64,000 bases of DNA from B3-G11 sp036985855 (GCA_036985855.1 BTQL01000001.1:38039-102038), one strand, 5' to 3'. Numbered from the stretch's first letter, positions 43,039-51,933 are shown. The notes: generated by a model from the sequence alone, not told the origin. Numbers and translations are program-made.

Positions 43039-44361
43039 CTACGCGAGCTCCGACGTAACAACATCTGCGATCGTGTCGGCGACGGTTGTGGCTTCTGACT
43101 CGGTCGGTGCCTCGACCATGACCCTGATGAGTGGTTCGGTGCCAGAAGCCCGAACGAGAATCCTGCCGCGGTTGCCCAGCTCACGCTCGGCATCAGCGGT
43201 TGCCTTGGCGATGATGGTGTTCTGTTCCCAGCCGTTCTTCGAGCCGACTTTGACGTTCGTCAGTACCTGGGGCAGGCCAGACATCACTGTTCGCAGCTCT
43301 CTGAGTTCCTTGCCGGTCGATGCAATGACCTCCATGAGGCGAAGCGCAGTGCGAAGCCCATCGCCCGTCGATCGATCCTCGAGGAGGATGTGTCCAGACT
43401 GCTCGCCGCCGACGACGGCACTGGACCTACGCATCGCATCGACGACATGGCGGTCACCGACCGGTGTGATGATCACCTCGATGCCAAGACGTTCCATCGC
43501 TTGGATGAATCCGAGGTTCGACATGACGGTCGCAACGACTGTGTTCTTGTCGAGCTTTCCCCGCTCGAGTTGCCACTTTGCGAAAATCGCCATGATGACG
43601 TCGCCATCGACTATCCGTCCGTCCTCGTCGACGGCGATGAGGCGATCCGCGTCGCCGTCGAAGGCAAGGCCGATCTTCCCTTTCGCAGCCCTCGTGATGG
43701 CTTCGGGATGAGTTGCACCAACACCATCGTTGATGTTCATCCCGTCGGGTGTATCGGCGATCACCCTGACGGTCGCGCCTACTTTGTTGAATAGATACGG
43801 GGCGGCGGCGAATGCAGCACCGTTGGCTGTGTCGATGACGAATTCGAGACCCTGCATCGAGTAAGACACCGTCTTGCTGACCTTTTCTGCATATCGCTCG
43901 ATCGCATCGGACATCACAGTCTGGATACCGATGTTGCCGGCGACAGCCCTCGAATACGGGCGATCGTCGAAGTACCTGCGCTCGATTGCGTTCTCGGTGT
44001 CATCGTCGATCTTTGCGCCGTCCCGTGCAAAAAACTTGATGCCGTTGTCCTCCGCCGGGTTGTGCGAAGCAGAGACCACGACGCCATAGGTTGCTGCGGT
44101 GTCCCTTGCAAGCCGCGACACGGCACCCGTCGGGATGATGCCGAGATCGACAACATCGATTCCGACCGAGTTGAACCCGGAGGAGACCGCAGACACCAAC
44201 ATCGGTCCAGATCTCCTCGTATCGCGACCGATGACTACGTGGCCCGAAACCTGCTCTCCAGCGGCACGGGCGAGATCGAACGCGATGTCTGGAGTCAGCT
44301 CGGAGTTCGCGCTTCCGCGAATCCCGTCAGTTCCGAAGAGACGTTCCTGTTCAGTTCCCAT
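43039..44361 (-). CDS. glmM: Phosphoglucosamine mutase
   Basis: 440 residues, converts glucosamine 6-phosphate to the 1-phosphate. FGTDGIRG start, phosphoserine loop VVVSASHNPAEDNG, metal-binding FDGDADRLI, sugar-binding GGEQSGHI and RASGTEPLIRVM are all intact. The 45-bp gap to rpsI contains a GGGGCCCC palindrome. GlmM and GlmS act on consecutive steps. Confidence 0.97.
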   Translation of the reverse strand: MGTEQERLFGTDGIRGSANSELTPDIAFDLARAAGEQVSGHVVIGRDTRRSGPMLVSAVSSGFNSVGIDVVDLGIIPTGAVSRLARDTAATYGVVVSASHNPAEDNGIKFFARDGAKIDDDTENAIERRYFDDRPYSRAVAGNIGIQTVMSDAIERYAEKVSKTVSYSMQGLEFVIDTANGAAFAAAPYLFNKVGATVRVIADTPDGMNINDGVGATHPEAITRAAKGKIGLAFDGDADRLIAVDEDGRIVDGDVIMAIFAKWQLERGKLDKNTVVATVMSNLGFIQAMERLGIEVIITPVGDRHVVDAMRRSSAVVGGEQSGHILLEDRSTGDGLRTALRLMEVIASTGKELRELRTVMSGLPQVLTNVKVGSKNGWEQNTIIAKATADAERELGNRGRILVRASGTEPLIRVMVEAPTESEATTVADTIADVVTSELA

Positions 44362-44406
44362 GCAATGCGATCCCCGGTCGACAGTGAGTCCGGTTGGGGC
44401 CCCAGA

Positions 44407-44805
44407 CTAACGCTTGGTGAACTGCGGAGCCCTGCGTGCCTTGCGCAAGCCGTACTTCTTGCGCTCGACCTTGCGGGAGTCGCGAGTGAGCATGCCCTCT
44501 TTCTTGAGAGCGGAACGAAGCTCAGGATCGAGTTCGATCAGCGCGCGAGCGATGCCGAGACGAAGCGCATCGCTCTGCCCCGTTGTGCCACCGCCATGGA
44601 GCGTTGCGTTGATGTCGTAGCGACCCTCGAGATCTGTGACCTTGAACGCCTCGTGCGCACGACGACGCAGTTCCGGATCGGTGAAATAATCGTCCATCGT
44701 CCGACCGTTGAGCGTGTACTCACCCGTACCGTCATAAATGCGGACACGAGCAACGGAAGTCTTACGACGACCGGTCGTTTGGGTGAGTGGCTTTGGTTTT
44801 GCCAT
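44407..44805 (-). CDS. rpsI: Ribosomal protein S9
   Basis: 132 residues: TGRRKTSVARVRIYDG at the start, HGGGTTGQSDALRLGIARAL in the middle and the C-terminal KKYGLRKARRAPQFTKR tail that reaches the P-site tRNA. Start shares its A with the rplM stop (TGATG). Confidence 0.97.
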   Translation of the reverse strand: MAKPKPLTQTTGRRKTSVARVRIYDGTGEYTLNGRTMDDYFTDPELRRRAHEAFKVTDLEGRYDINATLHGGGTTGQSDALRLGIARALIELDPELRSALKKEGMLTRDSRKVERKKYGLRKARRAPQFTKR

Positions 44806-45269
44806 CAGGCTTCGGCCTTTCGATATTCGAGTTCCAGGATTTCGGGGCTCTGTGCCTGGTGTGGATGCTCCGGACCGGCATACACTTTGAGCTTCCTGAT
44901 CATCTGACGACCGAGGCGATTCTTCGGGAGCATGCCTCGCACTGCAGACTCGATGATCCGCTCAGGATGATCTCTGCGCACCTTCTCGAGCGGCTCTGCT
45001 CGGAGACCACCGGGATAACCGGAGTGACTGAAGTAGATCTTGTCCGTCTCCTTGTTGCCGGATACGTACACCTTGTCAGCGTTGACGATGATGACGAAGT
45101 CGCCACCATCTACATGGGGCGCATACGTCGGTTTGCTCTTGCCACGCAAAATCTGTGCGATTTCGGACGAAAGCCTGCCAAGCGGAGCATCTGCGGCATC
45201 AACGACGTACCACGAGCGCTCGATATCGCCAGGTTTTGGCGAAAACGTTCTCTGCAGCTGTGCCTTCAT
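44805..45269 (-). CDS. rplM: Ribosomal protein L13
   Basis: 154 residues: SWYVVDAADAPLGRLSSEIAQILRGK, AVRGMLPKNRLGRQMIRKLKVY and AGPEHPHQAQ. ATG 45269 begins the conserved frame; the longer frame crosses into ilvA's upstream region. Divergent from ilvA, with 134 bp between them for two promoters. Confidence 0.97.
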   Translation of the reverse strand: MKAQLQRTFSPKPGDIERSWYVVDAADAPLGRLSSEIAQILRGKSKPTYAPHVDGGDFVIIVNADKVYVSGNKETDKIYFSHSGYPGGLRAEPLEKVRRDHPERIIESAVRGMLPKNRLGRQMIRKLKVYAGPEHPHQAQSPEILELEYRKAEA

Positions 45270-45403
45270 GAAATAACTGTCCCGGTAAACGGCGTCAGGA
45301 AAAGACCCCCGGCTGGGAGCGAATCCGTATGGTATCGGTTCCGCGCCGTTATGGCCAACCAACTGCGCAACCACTCAGGATTAACCTTCCGACGGGAGGA
45401 ATC

Positions 45404-46633
45404 GTGCCGAAACTCATCACGTTCGCCGATATTGAGGCAGCCCGATTGCGGGGTGCCTCCGTCGTGCTCGAAACACCAACGCTGCCTTCCCTGTCGTTCT
45501 CCCGAATGCTCGGCGCCGACATCTGGCTCAAAGCAGAGAATCTCCAACGAACCGGCTCATTCAAGATTCGCGGTGCCATGAATGCTCTCTCCCAGCTAGA
45601 TGATGCGCAGAGGGCGATGGGTGTCGTCGCCGCGTCCGCAGGTAACCACGCCCAGGGTGTCGCCCTGGGAGCAGCAGAGCTGGGAATCGGAGCAACCGTC
45701 TTCATGCCCGAAGGTGCAGCGATTCCAAAGGTCGAAGCAACAAGGGCATATGGTGCAACAGTCATCCTGCAAGGTTCCAATCTCGCTGAAGCAACAGATC
45801 ACGCTCAGCGCTTCAGCAACGAGACTGGTGCAGAGCTCATCCACCCATATGACGATCCGAGGATCATCTCAGGGCAAGGAACACTTGGGATAGAGCTGCT
45901 CGAGCAGACCCCAGAAGTCGAGACGGTTCTCATGCCTGTCGGCGGCGGAGGTCTGATCTCCGGTGCGGGTCTTGCACTCAAGCATCTGAAACCATCGATA
46001 CGGATCGTAGGTGTCGAAAGCGAGGCGGTGCCCACCTACATCAGAGCACGAGCGACGGGCGAGGCCATCGAGATCGAACCACAACCGACGGTTGCCGACG
46101 GTATCGCGGTGTCGCGACCTTCTCAGACGTGCTTCCGGATGATCGAGGAATTCGTGGATGACATCGTCACTGTCACCGATCAGCAGACCACCGAATCAGT
46201 TGCGCTGTTGCTGGAACGAGCGAAGTATCTCGTTGAGCCGTCCGGAGCAGTCACGCTCGCAGCCTTGTTGAACGAAGTCGTGGCTCCGAAGGGAAGGACC
46301 GTTGCCGTGCTCTCGGGAGGGAACATCGACCTCCTGGTCCTCGACGGGCTTTTGCGCCATGGTCTCCAGAGCCGCGGGCGGTTCGCATCGTTCTGGGTAA
46401 CGGTGCCAGATCAACCCGGACGGCTGGCAGAGGTCCTCGAAACCATTGGATCCCTCGGGGGCAACGTGCTCAGTGTCGATCATCACAGGGAGGGCACAGA
46501 CAGAGAGTTCGGAACTGTGAAGATCCACATCACGGTCGAAACACGGTCTCACGATCACATCACCCAAATTCTCGATGGTTTGAAAGGTTACGAGGTCTTC
46601 GGTACCCAGGACGGCCGAGGCAACGGCTCGTAG
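45404..46633 (+). CDS. ilvA: Threonine ammonia-lyase with one C-terminal ACT domain
   Basis: 409 residues; deaminates threonine to 2-oxobutyrate for isoleucine. PLP lysine in TGSFKIRGAMNAL near residue 53, phosphate-binding PVGGGGLISGAGLALK, and a C-terminal ACT domain (about 328-405) for allosteric control. GTG 45404 follows GGGAGGA. With cimA at 6560 the cell has two entries to 2-oxobutyrate. Its last 46 bp overlap truA on the other strand. Confidence 0.95.
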   Translation: MPKLITFADIEAARLRGASVVLETPTLPSLSFSRMLGADIWLKAENLQRTGSFKIRGAMNALSQLDDAQRAMGVVAASAGNHAQGVALGAAELGIGATVFMPEGAAIPKVEATRAYGATVILQGSNLAEATDHAQRFSNETGAELIHPYDDPRIISGQGTLGIELLEQTPEVETVLMPVGGGGLISGAGLALKHLKPSIRIVGVESEAVPTYIRARATGEAIEIEPQPTVADGIAVSRPSQTCFRMIEEFVDDIVTVTDQQTTESVALLLERAKYLVEPSGAVTLAALLNEVVAPKGRTVAVLSGGNIDLLVLDGLLRHGLQSRGRFASFWVTVPDQPGRLAEVLETIGSLGGNVLSVDHHREGTDREFGTVKIHITVETRSHDHITQILDGLKGYEVFGTQDGRGNGS

Positions 46634-47358
46634 TCATAGGCGATGGCAACGAGAACCAGCCCATGAGCAGGCGCAGCGCCCGCCGACCGATGCCGTTCTG
46701 CCGAAACCAGAATGCCCGGAACAGCATCAGGTGGGATGCTTCCTCGCCCGACTTCAATGCTGACCCCGACGATCGATCGCACCATCTGGTGGCAGAATGC
46801 ATTCGCCCCAATGGAGAGTTCGACCTTGGTGTCGACGCGCCGCCACCAAGCCCAGAACACTTCACGCTCTGTTGATAGCCCTTCCTGTTTGCGGCAGAAC
46901 GCCATGAAGTCGTGTTCGCCGACCAGTGGCATGATCGCATCATTCATCGCATCCACGTCAAGGTGCTCACCGTACGTCCAGGTCGTTCCTGCGGAGAGAG
47001 GATCATGCACAACTGAATTGTTGATGCAATATCGATACGCCCTGCCTGTGGCAGAGAAGCGTGCATGGAACTCGTCAGGGACCTCGACGAGTCGGCGAGC
47101 GGCGATCTCGGGGGCGAGCTGCGTATTGAGCGATCTGATCACGCGACCAGCGTCGAGTTCTTCACATATGAACGAGACGACCTGCTCGGAGGCGTGCACG
47201 CCCTTGTCCGTACGGCCGGCAACAACGGTCGCGGCATCCCCGGTATATGGCGCGAGTACCTTCTCTATCTCGCCTTGAACCGTTCGGACATTCGGTTGTT
47301 TGGCATATCCGAAGAACCCCTCGCCGTTGTATGCAAGGTCGAGGCGATAGGTCGGCAC
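46588..47358 (-). CDS. truA: tRNA pseudouridine(38-40) synthase TruA
   Basis: 256 residues. Catalytic Asp in VAGRTDKGVHASEQVVSF, YRYCINN and NAFCHQMVRSIVG are conserved. GTG 47358 lies 2 nt after the upstream membrane-protein stop and starts the family's YRLDLAYNGEGFFGYAKQP. The C-terminal tail antisense-overlaps ilvA. Confidence 0.94.
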   Translation of the reverse strand: MPTYRLDLAYNGEGFFGYAKQPNVRTVQGEIEKVLAPYTGDAATVVAGRTDKGVHASEQVVSFICEELDAGRVIRSLNTQLAPEIAARRLVEVPDEFHARFSATGRAYRYCINNSVVHDPLSAGTTWTYGEHLDVDAMNDAIMPLVGEHDFMAFCRKQEGLSTEREVFWAWWRRVDTKVELSIGANAFCHQMVRSIVGVSIEVGRGSIPPDAVPGILVSAERHRSAGAAPAHGLVLVAIAYDYEPLPRPSWVPKTS

Positions 47359-47360
47359 CG

Positions 47361-47891
47361 TCAGAAACCCCTGATTGACCCGAAGATGGCCTGTGCGATC
47401 ACCATCAGTATGAGACCACCAACCGCCGCCACGACGGCCTTCTGTAGCGACATGTCGACCGTGTACGTGAGTCCGTTTGCAACGATAACCACAAACCATG
47501 CACCTCCGAGGACGAATGCAACCAACGCATTCGGCACGATGAGTGCGGTGAATATCACAAGGAGCAAGGTTGGATATGCGAATCCCGTGATTCGTAGATA
47601 GATGGCGTACTGGCCCGACGCGTCGAAGAGGAACCGGCTGATCAGATACACGGCTCCCGAGTAGACAACCCACGTGAAGAGGGCGCCCAGCAGCACCTGT
47701 ATCAGCGTGAGCGGATTGAGCATCGCGAGCAACGATGTACCGAGGCCGAGGGCAATGAGGACCTGTGTGATGGCGACCAGAATCGCCGCGTCTCCGGTTG
47801 CGCGGTCATTGAAGTCCATCCACACGAACGCATCACGTTCGAGCTTGATGGTCTGGAGCAGCCGACTGAAAACGACGCCCACAGAGATCAC
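47361..47891 (-). CDS. Yip1-family membrane protein
   Basis: 176 residues, about five hydrophobic helices after a short cytoplasmic start; VVYSGAVYLISRFLF and TGFAYPTLLLVIFTALIVP are Yip1/DUF1282-like. Role unknown. Start is GTG 47891 after AAAAGGGG. It sits between rplQ and truA. Confidence 0.75.
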   Translation of the reverse strand: MISVGVVFSRLLQTIKLERDAFVWMDFNDRATGDAAILVAITQVLIALGLGTSLLAMLNPLTLIQVLLGALFTWVVYSGAVYLISRFLFDASGQYAIYLRITGFAYPTLLLVIFTALIVPNALVAFVLGGAWFVVIVANGLTYTVDMSLQKAVVAAVGGLILMVIAQAIFGSIRGF

Positions 47892-47959
47892 CCCTTTTGG
47901 ACAGTTCTGGTGCCCCTCACGGCGGTATGTTGCCCCGTCGGACGCCAGAATGCTTGTTA

Positions 47960-48310
47960 CTAGACCAGTTCGACTTTCGCCATCTCGGCACCGTCTCCTC
48001 GACGGGGGCCGAGCTTCACGATCCGCAGGTAGCCACCAGGGCGGTCTACGTACCGTGGCGCAACATCGTCGAACAGTTTCGTCACAGCATCGCTGTTGTT
48101 GATCTTCTTGAGCACCGTGCGACGGGCGTGAAGATCACCACGACGAGCCTTCGTGATCATCTTCTCAGCGTAGGGGCGAAGTACCTTCGCCTTTGCGTGA
48201 GTCGTCGTGATCTGCTCATGCTCGATCAGATCAGCCGTCAGATTCGCAAGGATCTTGCGCTGATGCGAAGGCGAGCCGCCGAGACGCTTACCTCTCTTGG
48301 GGCGCGGCAT
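47960..48310 (-). CDS. rplQ: Ribosomal protein L17
   Basis: 116 residues: MPRPKRGKRLGGSPSHQRKILANLTADLIEHEQITTT is the invariant L17 start. Last ribosomal gene of the alpha operon, coupled to rpoA by TGATG. Confidence 0.97.
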   Translation of the reverse strand: MPRPKRGKRLGGSPSHQRKILANLTADLIEHEQITTTHAKAKVLRPYAEKMITKARRGDLHARRTVLKKINNSDAVTKLFDDVAPRYVDRPGGYLRIVKLGPRRGDGAEMAKVELV

Positions 48311-49266
48311 CAGGCAATGCTCCCCTCAACATCTGCGTAGTTCTTCAGCGAGAAGCCGAGCTCGTCGAGCTTGGCAACAACCTCTTCGAGTGACTTCTGA
48401 CCGAAATTGGTGATGTTGAGAAGATCCTCTTCGGTCTTCTCGATCAGCTCACCGACGGACTGCACCTGGGCGCGGCGCAAGCAGTTACGGGGACGCTCGG
48501 AAAGGTCGAGCGCTTCGATGGGGAGATCAAGATGCTCCTGGCCGGAAGGTTCGACTGGCGCAAGCTCGTCAGGGACGAGCGCGTCGTAATCATCCATCTC
48601 AGAGATGAGTTCGAAAAGGTTCCTCAGCGTACCGCCGGCGGAGGACATCGCCTCAGCCGGAGTCACAGAACCGTCGGTTTCAACATCCAGCACCAGGCTG
48701 TCAAAGTCCGTTCGCTGACCAACCTGCGTTGTGCCGATGCGATACGAAACCTTCCGGACTGGCGAGAAGATCGAGTCGATCGGGATGACGCCGATCGTCT
48801 CGCTCTTCATATTCTTGTCTGCACTGCGGTAACCAACACCACGCTCGGCGGTGAGCTCGACTTCGAGCTTGCCCGACGCAGAGAGAGTCGCAAGATGGAG
48901 ACCGGGGTTTGCGATTTCGACACCTGCCGGAGCATTGAGATCGCCGGCAGTGACCTCTCCCTTACCCTTGGAGGACAGATAGAGGGTCTGCTGTTCGTCT
49001 GACTCGATTCGGAGCACGACCTGTTTCAGGTTCAGGATGAAGTCGACAACATCCTCCACGACACCGTCGATCGTGGAGAACTCATGCTGGACGCCATCGA
49101 TGCGAACCGATGTGATCGCGGCTCCTGGGATGCGCGACAACAGTGTGCGGCGCATCGTGTTCCCGAGCGTGTGGCCAAAGCCTGGCTCGAGGGGCTCGAC
49201 GACGAACTTGGATCGGTCGTCGGTTAGCGGTTCCTCTTCGATTGTGGGGCGCTGGGTGATGAGCAC
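48310..49266 (-). CDS. rpoA: RNA polymerase alpha subunit
   Basis: 318 residues: N-terminal dimerisation domain (FVVEPLEPGFGHTLGNTMRRTLLSRIPGAAI) and C-terminal DNA/activator-binding domain (LDLSERPRNCLRRAQVQSVGELIEKTEEDLLNITNFGQKSLEEV). Normal length. Confidence 0.98.
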   Translation of the reverse strand: MLITQRPTIEEEPLTDDRSKFVVEPLEPGFGHTLGNTMRRTLLSRIPGAAITSVRIDGVQHEFSTIDGVVEDVVDFILNLKQVVLRIESDEQQTLYLSSKGKGEVTAGDLNAPAGVEIANPGLHLATLSASGKLEVELTAERGVGYRSADKNMKSETIGVIPIDSIFSPVRKVSYRIGTTQVGQRTDFDSLVLDVETDGSVTPAEAMSSAGGTLRNLFELISEMDDYDALVPDELAPVEPSGQEHLDLPIEALDLSERPRNCLRRAQVQSVGELIEKTEEDLLNITNFGQKSLEEVVAKLDELGFSLKNYADVEGSIA

Positions 49267-49301
49267 ATTCGCTCCTGTGTTCGTGGTTCGGCCTCGTCGT
49301 T

Positions 49302-49907
49302 CTACTTGGAGTAGAGCTCGACAATGAGTTGTTCTTTGATGTCGGTATCGATCTGTTCGCGCGATGGGAGCGAGTCAATGGTGATCTTGCGATCACCTGG
49401 GTTGACCTCGATCCATTCAGGAACAGTTCGACCGACGGTGTCGATCGCGTGCTGGATGGGGAGAATGCTGCTGCTTCGTTCCTTGACCGTTACCACATCA
49501 CCCGCGCGCACCTGGTACGACGGGATATCCACCTTCTTGTCGTTGACAAGGAAGTGTCCGTGGTTGACGAGCTGGCGGGCCTGAGGGCGCGTGCTCGCAA
49601 GTCCGGAACGGTAGACAACGTTGTCGAGACGGGTCTCGAGGATTACGAGCAAGCTCGTGCCGGTGATTCCCGACGCCTTTGCAGCGTTCTTGTAGTACTT
49701 GCGAAACTGCTTCTCGAGCACGCCGTACATGAACTTCAGCTTCTGCTTCTCGCGGAGCTGAATCTGGTACTGGGACTCACGAATGCGACCACGACCATGC
49801 TGCCCCGGCGGGTACGGTCTGCGATCGAAGTATTTCGCTTTGTTCTCGTCGAGGAGTTGGCGAGCGCGGCGGCTCACCTTCGTCCTGGGTCCGGTATATC
49901 GAGCCAT
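49302..49907 (-). CDS. rpsD: Ribosomal protein S4
   Basis: 201 residues: ARYTGPRTKVSRRARQLLDENKAKYFDRRPYPPGQHGRG, and an S4 RNA-binding domain with GLASTRPQARQLVNHGHFLVN. No N-terminal CXXC zinc motif. ATG 49907 lies 2 nt after the rpsK stop. S4 is the classical autoregulator of this operon in Escherichia coli. Confidence 0.97.
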   Translation of the reverse strand: MARYTGPRTKVSRRARQLLDENKAKYFDRRPYPPGQHGRGRIRESQYQIQLREKQKLKFMYGVLEKQFRKYYKNAAKASGITGTSLLVILETRLDNVVYRSGLASTRPQARQLVNHGHFLVNDKKVDIPSYQVRAGDVVTVKERSSSILPIQHAIDTVGRTVPEWIEVNPGDRKITIDSLPSREQIDTDIKEQLIVELYSK

Positions 49908-49909
49908 CG

Positions 49910-50659
49910 TTAACGACCCTTCCGCTTCTTGGGACGGCATCCGTTGTGAGGTACCGGCGTCACGTCTTTGATGCCCGTGATCTCGATGCCCATGTTCTGG
50001 AGGGTGCGGATGGCTGTCTCGCGACCGGATCCCGAGCCCCTGACAATGACATCGAGCTTTCGGATTCCCATCTCGCCTGCCTTACGAGCAGCCTGTTCGG
50101 CAGCAACCTGGGCTGCGTACGGCGTTGACTTGCGAGAGCCCTTGAACCCGACCGAACCGCCCGACGTCCAAGCAGCAACCTTGCCATCCTGATCCGTGAT
50201 CGTGAGAATCGTGTTGTTGAACGTGGCCTTGATGTGCATCTGACCGTGAGAGATCATCTTCTTCCCACGTCGGCGACGCCCCCCCGCAGCTGCAGCCAGC
50301 GCGTCGACTGAATCCGCGGAAGTGGCTGGTGCTTCAGGAGCCGGCGTCTCTGTTGCGGCAGTCTCGGGAGCAGATGCCTCCCGAGCAGATGCCTCCGGAG
50401 CCGGCGCCTCTGTTGCAGCAGTCTCGGAAGCAGATGCCTCCCGAGCAGATGCCTCCGGAGCAGATGCCTCCGGAGCCGGCGCCTCTGTTGCAGATGCCTC
50501 CGAAGCAGATGCCTCTGTTGCAGCAGTCTCGGAAGCAGATGCCTCCGGAGCCGGCGCCTCTGTTGCAGATGCCTCCGGAGCAGATGCCTCCGGAGCCGGC
50601 GCCTCGGGAGCCTCTGTTTCGGGCGCGCTTGCCTCTGGCTGCTTGTCTGATGTGGCCAT
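49910..50659 (-). CDS. rpsK: Ribosomal protein S11 with a long Ala/Glu/Pro/Ser N-terminal extension
   Basis: 249 residues, about twice the usual 120-135. The core (about 129-249) is normal: HIKATFNNTILTITDQDGKVAAWTSGGSVGFKGSRKSTPYAAQ through PVPHNGCRPKKRKGR. Residues 1-128 are an acidic, disordered-looking run of EASAPEA, EAPAPEA and SETAATEA units. ATG 50659 overlaps the rpsM stop (TAATG), and no good start closer to the core is present except Met135, which would cut into the core. The extension is therefore probably translated. Confidence 0.9.
   Translation of the reverse strand: MATSDKQPEASAPETEAPEAPAPEASAPEASATEAPAPEASASETAATEASASEASATEAPAPEASAPEASAREASASETAATEAPAPEASAREASAPETAATETPAPEAPATSADSVDALAAAAGGRRRRGKKMISHGQMHIKATFNNTILTITDQDGKVAAWTSGGSVGFKGSRKSTPYAAQVAAEQAARKAGEMGIRKLDVIVRGSGSGRETAIRTLQNMGIEITGIKDVTPVPHNGCRPKKRKGR
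50330..50620. repeat. Imperfect tandem repeats encoding the S11 extension
   Basis: Runs such as GCAGATGCCTCCGGAGC and CCGGCGCCTCTGTTGCAG recur many times in 12-18 bp and larger blocks. The repeats are in frame, so length changes by slippage would keep rpsK readable. Confidence 0.85.
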
Positions 50660-51036
50660 TACTTGGTGACCTTCTTCTTACCTGCGATCGCTACACGTCT
50701 GCCCTTGCGGGTGCGGGCATTCGTGTGAGTCCGTTGACCACGCACCGGGAGACCCTTGCGGTGGCGGATTCCCTGATAACAGCCGATCTCGATCTTTCGC
50801 TTGATGTTCTGCGCGACTTCACGACGAAGGTCTCCCTCGATCTTGTAGTTGGAATCGATGAACTGGCGGATTCGAAGGACCTCCGCATCGGTGAGATCGC
50901 GAACTTTCGTGTTGTAGTCAATATCAAGCGCATCGAGGGTCTGATTCGCTCTCGATCTCCCGATCCCGAAGACATAGGTGAGACCGATCTCGATCCTTTT
51001 GTCCCTCGGGAGGTCAACTCCAGCAATGCGTGCCAT
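50659..51036 (-). CDS. rpsM: Ribosomal protein S13
   Basis: 125 residues: ARIAGVDLPRDKRIEIGLTYVFGIGRSRANQTL start and the C-terminal RGQRTHTNARTRKGRR. Seven bases after rpmJ, coupled to rpsK by TAATG. Confidence 0.97.
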   Translation of the reverse strand: MARIAGVDLPRDKRIEIGLTYVFGIGRSRANQTLDALDIDYNTKVRDLTDAEVLRIRQFIDSNYKIEGDLRREVAQNIKRKIEIGCYQGIRHRKGLPVRGQRTHTNARTRKGRRVAIAGKKKVTK

Positions 51037-51043
51037 TCTCTAC

Positions 51044-51157
51044 TTACCCCTGACGCTGCTTGTGGCGAGGATTCTCACAGATCACGCGAACGCGGCCATG
51101 CCGCCGGATTATCCGACACTTCTCGCACATCTTCTTAGCTGAGGCTGAGACTTTCAT
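51044..51157 (-). CDS. rpmJ: Ribosomal protein L36
   Basis: 37 residues: MKVSASAKKMCEKCRIIRRHGRVRVICENPRHKQRQG has the zinc ligands C-x2-C, C and H of the zinc-binding form. Start fixed by length. First gene of the alpha operon here; infA, normally directly upstream, is not found. Confidence 0.95.
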   Translation of the reverse strand: MKVSASAKKMCEKCRIIRRHGRVRVICENPRHKQRQG

Positions 51158-51255
51158 AGACCGTGATCCTGCCTCGGTACTTCGTCGGGACATCGTGCCG
51201 CCAAGCACCGGGGAATTCGTCGGAAGTCCCAGGTGATTGACATCTACATCTTCAG

Positions 51256-51282
51256 AGGCCAAGTTAAACCCAGGCTTGGCCT
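51256..51282 (-). promoter_or_regulatory. Hairpin in the rpmJ leader
   Basis: AGGCCAAG (51256-51263) pairs with CTTGGCCT (51275-51282) across an 11-nt loop. It lies about 100 nt upstream of rpmJ in a roughly 200-nt predicted leader and could be part of a ribosomal-protein-binding autoregulatory site. Confidence 0.45.
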
Positions 51283-51363
51283 GAGGGGGGATGGCAGTCC
51301 GTCGATATCAACGACGTCATTTGTTCACAAGAAATCACAGCCCGAACCCGGACTGCTTGTGGC

Positions 51364-51392
51364 AGTGTATCGCGGGTCCGCACTAACCGCAA
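51364..51392 (-). promoter_or_regulatory. Promoter of the rpmJ-rpsM-rpsK-rpsD-rpoA-rplQ operon
   Basis: On the minus strand, TTGCGG (51392-51387) and TACACT (51369-51364) with 17 bp between them. Predicted start about 51357, leaving a leader of about 200 nt before rpmJ. Confidence 0.6.
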
Positions 51393-51417
51393 TGTCGTAA
51401 CGCAGGACACTGCGAGG

Positions 51418-51933
51418 CTAACCCACCGTCACGTTCACACATGCTGCGTTGAATTCGGAGCTACCAGTGATATCGACACAGTCCGTGACGAAGACCCCGG
51501 CATCGACCTCGGCTATGTTGCCGTACCAACTCGACGAACGCATGGTCTGGCCGCCCGCGTCGATGGTGGCCGTTTCTGAAACCCACTCATCGGGTTGACC
51601 GCTGGTCCACTCGTCATAGAACGCTACCAACTCTTCGTAGCGCTCGGCAGGATAGGTCAGCGTTGCTGCCGCCTGGCCGTCGGAAGTGAACACGCTCAAG
51701 ACATCGCCACCGTCGGGTACCGGAATTGGGAAGTCGCCGGGAAGCTCTCCGCCACCGACCGACAGCAATCCCGAGTCGGTCTCGATTTTGACCGTTCCGG
51801 TGTCGGTGTCGAAGTCGACATTCTCGACCCCTTCAACTTGTTCTGCGAGCTGTTCCGCGATGGTCTCGGATGCCGATTGACATGCAGAGAGAACGAGTGC
51901 TGCCGCAAACACGATCGGTGCGATTCGTTTCAT
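51418..51933 (-). CDS. Small secreted lipoprotein, unknown function
   Basis: 171 residues. Signal peptide with lipobox VLSAC (Cys18), an acidic mature part with a short predicted helix and several beta strands, and two C-terminal cysteines (TDCVDI, AACVNV) that could form a disulfide. No family recognised. It sits inside the ribosomal protein cluster between map and rpmJ, an unusual place. Confidence 0.75.
   Translation of the reverse strand: MKRIAPIVFAAALVLSACQSASETIAEQLAEQVEGVENVDFDTDTGTVKIETDSGLLSVGGGELPGDFPIPVPDGGDVLSVFTSDGQAAATLTYPAERYEELVAFYDEWTSGQPDEWVSETATIDAGGQTMRSSSWYGNIAEVDAGVFVTDCVDITGSSEFNAACVNVTVG

Noticed and set aside
50330..50620. CRISPR array from the short repeats in rpsK
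   Set aside because: Repeats are irregular, in frame and without unique spacers of constant length.
51158..51417. Possible infA reading frame upstream of rpmJ
   Set aside because: None of the minus-strand frames gives the IF-1 signature (GHKVLAHISGKMR or SPYDLTRGRI); the frame joined to rpmJ is unrelated.
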